From: JAKANM01 sp964356495
GTDB taxonomy: Bacteria; Patescibacteriota; Patescibacteriia; Magasanikbacterales; GWA2-37-8
Direction: 5' to 3'
Length of the DNA stretch: 16,935 bases
Assembly (NCBI GenBank): GCA_964356495.1
Contig: CAYHHR010000020.1
Coordinates: 1-16,935, forward strand
The translations under genes were made by a program, and so were the position numbers. Under the pieces are notes generated by a model that had not been told where the DNA came from, made no database searches, and worked only from the letters and a program-made list of their open reading frames with translations. Each line of letters opens with the position of its first letter. Position 1 is the stretch's first letter. Of this stretch, positions 13,841-16,935 are shown piece after piece.

Positions 13841-14211
13841 TAGTTTACGATTCGTTTATATTTGATTCCCTCTGGCGAAAAAAGTATCAACAACCCCAAT
13901 CTTTTATTACTAATTCTCAAGTACGACAGGATCTGTTTAATATGATTAACGTGAAATTCACTTCCAACTTTTAATTCGACGACTATTTTGTCGTCAACTA
14001 AAAAGTCAAGAAAATATTTGCCAATTTTTTTGTTCCCATATGTAATGAGCAGAGGTAGTTCTTTCAAGAATTTGTAACCTTTTCCCTCTAATTCGATAGC
14101 GTAACCTTGTTGATAGTATTTCTCGTGGTAGCCATACTGCAATTCATTGTAAACATTGAATGCGCAACCGATCAGATCAAAGCTCTCGACCGGATAAATA
14201 AGTTCGCCCAT
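13840..14211 (-). CDS. GxxExxY protein (PD-(D/E)XK nuclease-like)
   Basis: About 123 residues from the ATG at 14211 (MGELIYPVES). The motif GYHEKYY (G-x-x-E-x-x-Y) gives the family its name. Later, KIGKYFLDFLVDDKIVVELKVG has the D...ExK arrangement (FLDF, VVELK) of the PD-(D/E)XK nuclease fold. The C-terminus HVNHIKQILSYLRISNKRLGLLILF is typical of the family. Function is unknown; nuclease activity is inferred from the fold signature. A GTG at 14229 would add six residues, but the ATG fits family N-termini better. There is no Shine-Dalgarno site; the palindromic repeat reaches right up to the ATG. The gene reads in the same direction as mraZ and lies between it and the promoter at 14302-14330. 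Confidence 0.85.
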   Translation of the reverse strand: MGELIYPVESFDLIGCAFNVYNELQYGYHEKYYQQGYAIELEGKGYKFLKELPLLITYGNKKIGKYFLDFLVDDKIVVELKVGSEFHVNHIKQILSYLRISNKRLGLLILFSPEGIKYKRIVN

Positions 14212-14212
14212 A

Positions 14213-14280
14213 AACCACTTATTTTTCACTAATTTTCACAAATAGATTGGTGATGATTCGTGTTCACGATTAGTGGTTCC
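14213..14280. repeat. Palindromic right end of the GxxExxY cassette
   Basis: Inverted arms AACCACT (14213-14219) and AGTGGTT (14272-14278), plus CACTAAT (14227-14233) against ATTAGTG (14269-14275). It reads like the left-end array: on the minus strand both ends place CTATT(T/A)GTG, AAATTAGTG and GTGGTT in the same order just before a start codon. Confidence 0.75.
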
Positions 14281-14312
14281 CACTTTCTACCACCTGTATC
14301 CATTTTATCCCA
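14279..14312 (-). promoter_or_regulatory. Probable MraZ operator: four TGG boxes
   Basis: On the minus strand TGGG, TGGA, TGGT, TGGG occur at exactly 10-bp steps (14312, 14302, 14292, 14282 as first bases). MraZ is known to bind short TGGG direct repeats at about one helical turn upstream of its own gene. The boxes overlap and follow the -10 of the promoter at 14302-14330, a position that allows repression. Confidence 0.75.
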
Positions 14313-14330
14313 CTATTAAACATTGGTCAA
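14302..14330 (-). promoter_or_regulatory. Probable mraZ (division operon) promoter
   Basis: TTGACC (14325-14330), 17-bp spacer, TAAAAT (14302-14307). It reads leftwards into the GxxExxY gene and then mraZ-rsmH-ftsL, and its -10 overlaps the TGG boxes. Confidence 0.7.
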
Positions 14331-14346
14331 CACTTTCCCGCCCCAT

Positions 14347-14355
14347 TTATCCACA
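14347..14355 (+). promoter_or_regulatory. Single DnaA-box-like site
   Basis: TTATCCACA matches the strict DnaA box consensus. It lies between the divergent promoters of the division operon and the 14472 gene. Only one copy was noticed, so it may be chance. Confidence 0.3.
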
Positions 14356-14383
14356 GGGTACCAGGACTTCGCTCGGTACCCTG
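14354..14383. repeat. Perfect inverted repeat upstream of two divergent promoters
   Basis: CAGGGTACC (14354-14362) and GGTACCCTG (14375-14383), perfect 9-bp arms with a 12-nt centre. No T-tract follows on either side, so it is unlikely to be a terminator. It may be an operator or a small dispersed palindrome. Confidence 0.7.
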
Positions 14384-14398
14384 CAAGCACCAAAAGGT

Positions 14399-14427
14399 TT
14401 GACTAAAACGACGATTTGAGATACTAT
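14399..14427 (+). promoter_or_regulatory. Promoter of the small membrane protein gene
   Basis: TTGACT (14399-14404), 17-bp spacer, TACTAT (14422-14427). The expected start near 14434 gives a leader of about 38 nt with two purine-rich sites, AAGGGAG and AAAGGGG, before the ATG at 14472. Confidence 0.75.
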
Positions 14428-14471
14428 TCTATAGACGCAGTAATAATCCCCAAAAGGGAGAAAGGGGCGCT

Positions 14472-14762
14472 ATGCCCTTCAAAGGACCAGGCTTGTTCGA
14501 TAACAATCCCGCCGCGCAAAGACTTCCGGATCCTCAGAAGAGGCCGGATTTCTTAGAACGCCTTCGCGTTCGCGATGGCAGACCTTCTACCCCCAACGCC
14601 GAGACCGCCACAAACAACAAAACGGAGGAAATCGTGCTCAGGAAAATCGTCCGCAAAGTAGTATTCACCGTCGCCGGCGCAGTACTTATCGCTTCGGTGG
14701 TACCAGCACTCATGCTCGGTACCTTCCTGATCGACCAGGGCGGCGATCGGCAGAAACGCTGA
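14472..14762 (+). CDS. Small single-pass membrane protein of unknown function
   Basis: 96 residues, not recognised. A polar, Pro/Arg-rich N-terminal half (MPFKGPGLFDNNPAAQRLP and on to about residue 60) is probably disordered. It is followed by one transmembrane segment (about 64-86, VVFTVAGAVLIASVVPALMLGTF) and a short charged tail, GGDRQKR. It has a good promoter, AAAGGGG four nt before the ATG, and a terminator, so it is a real single-gene unit. Its codon use is rather GC-rich, like the two other standalone small genes in the window. Confidence 0.7.
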   Translation: MPFKGPGLFDNNPAAQRLPDPQKRPDFLERLRVRDGRPSTPNAETATNNKTEEIVLRKIVRKVVFTVAGAVLIASVVPALMLGTFLIDQGGDRQKR

Positions 14763-14866
14763 CAATCAACCGGCAAGAATCCAACGAGGCAGCGCTTTCA
14801 AAAGCCCGCTACCTCACCGTCCTGAGTACAAAAAATTGTAACCAGAACGGTGGCGAGCTTCATAAT

Positions 14867-14900
14867 AAAAACACCCAACAAAATTGTTGAGTGTTTTTTT
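14867..14900. terminator. Bidirectional terminator
   Basis: AAAAACAC and CAACAA (14867-14881, one unpaired-type C) pair with TTGTTG and GTGTTTTT (14884-14898), with T-runs on the plus side and the matching A-run giving T on the minus side. It can end both the 14472 gene and the convergent beta-CASP gene. Confidence 0.75.
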
Positions 14901-14912
14901 AATTTTTATTTA

Positions 14913-16268
14913 TTAGATCTCAAAAGTTTTTTCGTACTCAGCCGACTGCGCGTTTATCCCCTCTGATTTCAGAACTCCGGCCAGCGCCAGCGATTGTTCC
15001 TTATCACCGTGATTGAGCACGACCAATTTCGGAGTCTTCCCGCCGTTGATTATCCATTTTTCCAGCTTGGCTTTGTCGCCGTGGGCGGAGAAGGCGTTGA
15101 TCATCTTAACTTCGCAGCGCACGGGAATCGATTCGCCGATCACCGGCACGGTCCGATTGCCCTTTAAAATTTTCCAACCCAAGGTCCCTGGCGACTGATA
15201 ACCGACGAAGAGGATTGTATTATTCTTCTCCGATAAATAGCGGATAGCGTGATGCAGAATTCTGCCGCCGTTCATCATGCCGGCGCCGGCAATAATAATT
15301 TTTGGTCCGGGAGTATGATTTATTTTCATCGACTCATCGCGAGTGTAAGTTTTCTGAAGACCGGGGAAATCAAAAATATCGTCGCCTTCCTTGAAAAATT
15401 TAGTCGCTTCTGCATCGTAATAATCGGGATACTGTTCAAAAACTTTCAAGGTGTCGATCGCGAGCGGACTGTCGAGAAAGATTGGAACTTGTTTTAATTT
15501 ATGATCGCGTTCGATGAGATCGTTCAGAGCGTACAGCAGTTCCTGAGTGCGCTCCAGGGCAAAAGAAGGAATCATCAAAACGCCTTTTTTATTGACCACC
15601 TCAGCGATTACCTTCTGCAACATCACTTCGCGTTCCTTCGATGATTCGTGCTGTCGGTCGCCATAGGTAGACTCGCAGATCAAGGCGTCGAGCTTTGGCG
15701 GCAGGGCATCGGTATCGCGCAAAATCGGGACGTCAACATTGCCGACATCCCCTGAAAACACCACCTTTTTCCCTTCCGCGTCAATTTCAATAAAGGCCGA
15801 ACCGAAAATATGTCCGGCATCGCGAAAGGTCGCAGTAACTTGGCCACCCATAATCACCAGCGGTTCATAATATTTTATCGTCTTGAACTGCGCCATAGTT
15901 TTTTCGATGTCTTCCATATTATATAGGAGCGGCTTGCCGAATTTCCGATTGTCATATTCCATGACGCCAAAAGCGTCCTCCATAATCAAGCGGGCGAGAT
16001 CGCGAGTTGGCGGAGTCGCGTATACAAAGCCTTCGAAGCCGTTCTTGACCAGCAAAGGCAGACGACCGACATGATCAAGATGAGCGTGGGTAACCAATAC
16101 CGCCGCGAGTGAACGCGGATCAAACGGCAAAGGCAAGGCATTTTTTTTCTCGTGTTCCTCGCTACCCTGATACATCCCGCAATCAATGAGAATTTTTTGT
16201 CCGTTTGCTTCGAGTAAACTACAGGAACCAGTCACCTCCCCGGCCGCTCCGAAAAAAGATAATTGCAT
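14913..16268 (-). CDS. Beta-CASP metallo-beta-lactamase RNase (CPSF-like)
   Basis: 451 residues. The metallo-beta-lactamase half has HAHLDH (61-66) for two zinc ions, then DAGHIFGSA and VFSGDVG. The inserted beta-CASP region includes CESTYGDR, VLMIPSFALERTQELLY and the GAGMMNGGRILHH segment. The Zn-dependent RNase C-terminal motif NAFSAHGDKAKLEKWI follows, then NHGDKEQSLAL. This is the pattern of bacterial and archaeal CPSF73-like RNA-processing exo/endonucleases (about 450 residues), not of RNase J, which is longer. It probably acts in cytosolic RNA decay. It stands alone with its own promoter; the -10 is so close to the ATG at 16268 that the mRNA may have almost no leader, although GAG lies before the ATG. 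Confidence 0.93.
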   Translation of the reverse strand: MQLSFFGAAGEVTGSCSLLEANGQKILIDCGMYQGSEEHEKKNALPLPFDPRSLAAVLVTHAHLDHVGRLPLLVKNGFEGFVYATPPTRDLARLIMEDAFGVMEYDNRKFGKPLLYNMEDIEKTMAQFKTIKYYEPLVIMGGQVTATFRDAGHIFGSAFIEIDAEGKKVVFSGDVGNVDVPILRDTDALPPKLDALICESTYGDRQHESSKEREVMLQKVIAEVVNKKGVLMIPSFALERTQELLYALNDLIERDHKLKQVPIFLDSPLAIDTLKVFEQYPDYYDAEATKFFKEGDDIFDFPGLQKTYTRDESMKINHTPGPKIIIAGAGMMNGGRILHHAIRYLSEKNNTILFVGYQSPGTLGWKILKGNRTVPVIGESIPVRCEVKMINAFSAHGDKAKLEKWIINGGKTPKLVVLNHGDKEQSLALAGVLKSEGINAQSAEYEKTFEI

Positions 16269-16277
16269 AGTTCTCGC

Positions 16278-16306
16278 ATTGTAACAATTATTTAATCAAA
16301 GAGCAA
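16278..16306 (-). promoter_or_regulatory. Promoter of the beta-CASP RNase gene
   Basis: TTGCTC (16301-16306), 17-bp spacer, TACAAT (16278-16283). Nine bp separate the -10 from the ATG at 16268, so the predicted leader is about 3 nt. Confidence 0.55.
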
Positions 16307-16318
16307 TGATGCCGAACA

Positions 16319-16360
16319 AAAATAAGTAGACCCTGGCCGCGCGAAGGCGTGACCAGGGTC
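16319..16360 (-). terminator. Terminator of the Cys-tail protein gene
   Basis: GACCCTGG and CCAGGGTC (16360-16353 with 16336-16329 on the minus strand), perfect 8-bp stem with an inner GC-rich part and a TTCG tip, then TACTTATTTTTG. It lies 8 nt after the stop of the 16369 gene. Confidence 0.8.
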
Positions 16361-16368
16361 AAAAGACG

Positions 16369-16713
16369 TTACTTCGGATTATGACCGCAATCGCAGTCCG
16401 CGCAGCCACCACAGCCACTTTCGAAGTTGTTGGCGGGCCTCGGAGCTTCGAGGATCCCCGCGCCACCAGCATTCCACATTGGTTGAGAGTGCCCTGGATC
16501 GCTACCAGAAGCGGTATCATCGGGGTTCAGCACCTTGGGTACCGCGGCCTTACTGTCCTTCACGGCGCAGCGAACGGTGATGGTACACACCAAATTTCCC
16601 TGCGGTTTCAGGATTTCCAGCTCGTCACCATGCTTTACCTCCCACTCGTCCCTAGCTCGCATCGCTTCTTCCGGGGTACGGCCAACGAACACTTTCTTGA
16701 ACGAGATTGCCAC
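16369..16713 (-). CDS. Small protein with Cys-rich C-terminal tail
   Basis: 114 residues, not recognised. The N-terminal half (about 1-50: ISFKKVFVGRTPEEAMRARDEW, then ELEILKPQGNLVCTITVRC) looks like a small folded domain. The middle is Pro/Gly/Asn-rich and probably disordered. The end carries CGGCADCDCGHNP, a likely metal-binding tail with four Cys and one His. The GTG at 16713 is chosen as start because a full AAGGAGGG site lies 7 nt upstream. The in-frame ATG at 16770 lacks such a site and overlaps the promoter region. It is a single-gene unit with promoter and strong terminator. Confidence 0.7.
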   Translation of the reverse strand: MAISFKKVFVGRTPEEAMRARDEWEVKHGDELEILKPQGNLVCTITVRCAVKDSKAAVPKVLNPDDTASGSDPGHSQPMWNAGGAGILEAPRPANNFESGCGGCADCDCGHNPK

Positions 16714-16760
16714 AGTTTTACCCTCCTTCGAGTTCACTAAATTTGAGGAACATCCGAAAA

Positions 16761-16789
16761 ATACTCTCATATTTTTACCTTTTTGTCAA
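16761..16789 (-). promoter_or_regulatory. Promoter of the Cys-tail protein gene
   Basis: Perfect TTGACA (16784-16789), 17-bp spacer and GAGTAT (16761-16766), a weak -10. It gives a leader of about 40 nt ending in AAGGAGGG before the GTG at 16713. Confidence 0.45.
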
Positions 16790-16818
16790 TGGAACAAAGG
16801 ACGGCAAACCCCCTCTAA

Positions 16819-16839
16819 CTCCCCCTTGGAAAGGGGGAG
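16819..16839. repeat. Palindromic element, intergenic copy
   Basis: CTCCCCCTT (16819-16827) and AAGGGGGAG (16831-16839), perfect 9-bp arms, flanked by CCCCCTCTAA on the left. It is of the same C/G-rich type as the copies at 662-723, 5743-5763 and 11145-11274. Confidence 0.7.
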
Positions 16840-16897
16840 AAACGCCCCGTTTCAAATCAGATAATTGCTGCGTTAATATCTCACATCCACAAAAAAA

Positions 16898-16935
16898 ATG
16901 CGCAAACCAGACATTGATGAGATCGAGATCGTCGA
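16898..16935 (+). CDS. Possible start of a gene running off the right edge
   Basis: An ATG at 16898 opens MRKPDIDEIEIV, still open at the window end (12 codons). There is no clear Shine-Dalgarno site; an A-run precedes it. It is too short to assign and may not be a gene. Confidence 0.35.
   Translation, partial: MRKPDIDEIEIV

Larger units (their letters stand above)
13685..14280 (-). mobile_element. GxxExxY cassette bounded by palindromic repeats
   Basis: A 596-bp unit holding one gene (13840-14211) between two complex palindromic ends that share the motifs GGAACCAC(T/G)AAT, ATTAGTG and TTCGTGGTT. Each end is itself an inverted repeat, and both outer boundaries read GG(G)AACCAC inwards or its complement. 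It separates mraZ from its probable promoter. The ends look like a mobile or once-mobile unit; no transposase is present and no clear target duplication was identified. Confidence 0.55.

Noticed and set aside
16714..16770. Upstream in-frame ATG for the Cys-tail protein
   Set aside because: The promoter -10 falls in this stretch and a full AAGGAGGG site marks the GTG at 16713.

Overview
The window looks like a chromosomal piece of a Candidate Phyla Radiation (Patescibacteria, probably Parcubacteria-type) genome. This is inferred from gene content and style. The operons are small and tightly packed. There is a HerA/VirB4-like ATPase, a large GT-C-like membrane protein, a shortened division cluster (mraZ-rsmH-ftsL only), a membrane-anchored Clp-type ATPase, and short proteins of unknown function. 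No rRNA, tRNA or CRISPR array was seen.

Layout. 1-201 (-): 5' part of an ATPase gene with its own near-consensus promoter. 248-3345 (-): GT-C-like membrane protein, HIT hydrolase and secreted/anchored SNase-type nuclease. 3483-5975 (+): dnaB, ybaB/ebfC and recR, a replication/repair group. 5976-6478 (-): L21 with its promoter and terminator, followed by a possible small RNA. 6507-11094 (-): a four-gene operon of a small membrane protein, a zinc-finger/TM Clp-like ATPase, a WecA/TagO-type sugar-phosphate transferase and a frameshifted DUF192 gene. 11358-11717 (+): standalone coiled-coil protein. 11842-13684 (-): ftsL-like, rsmH and mraZ. 13685-14280: a GxxExxY (PD-(D/E)XK-like) gene between complex palindromic repeats. 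14302-14330 (-): what appears to be the original mraZ promoter and MraZ operator. 14472-14762 (+): small membrane protein. 14913-16268 (-): beta-CASP metallo-beta-lactamase RNase. 16369-16713 (-): small protein with a Cys-rich tail. 16898-16935 (+): possible start of another gene.

Most notable points. (1) A repeat-bounded GxxExxY cassette sits between mraZ and four TGG(G) boxes of exact 10-bp period that overlap a good promoter. The nuclease-like gene therefore now appears to lie inside the MraZ-controlled division operon. (2) The Clp-like ATPase is membrane-anchored and has lost the D1 Walker B acidic residues, the D1 arginine fingers and the aromatic pore-loop residues of both rings, while its D2 ATPase motifs are intact. 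(3) GC-rich palindromic elements are inserted in frame in two protein genes (SNase and recR), with related elements in intergenic DNA. (4) Several promoters place the expected transcript start only about 2-4 nt before the start codon. (5) A DUF192 gene is broken at a UUU-UGA context that resembles +1 frameshift sites.
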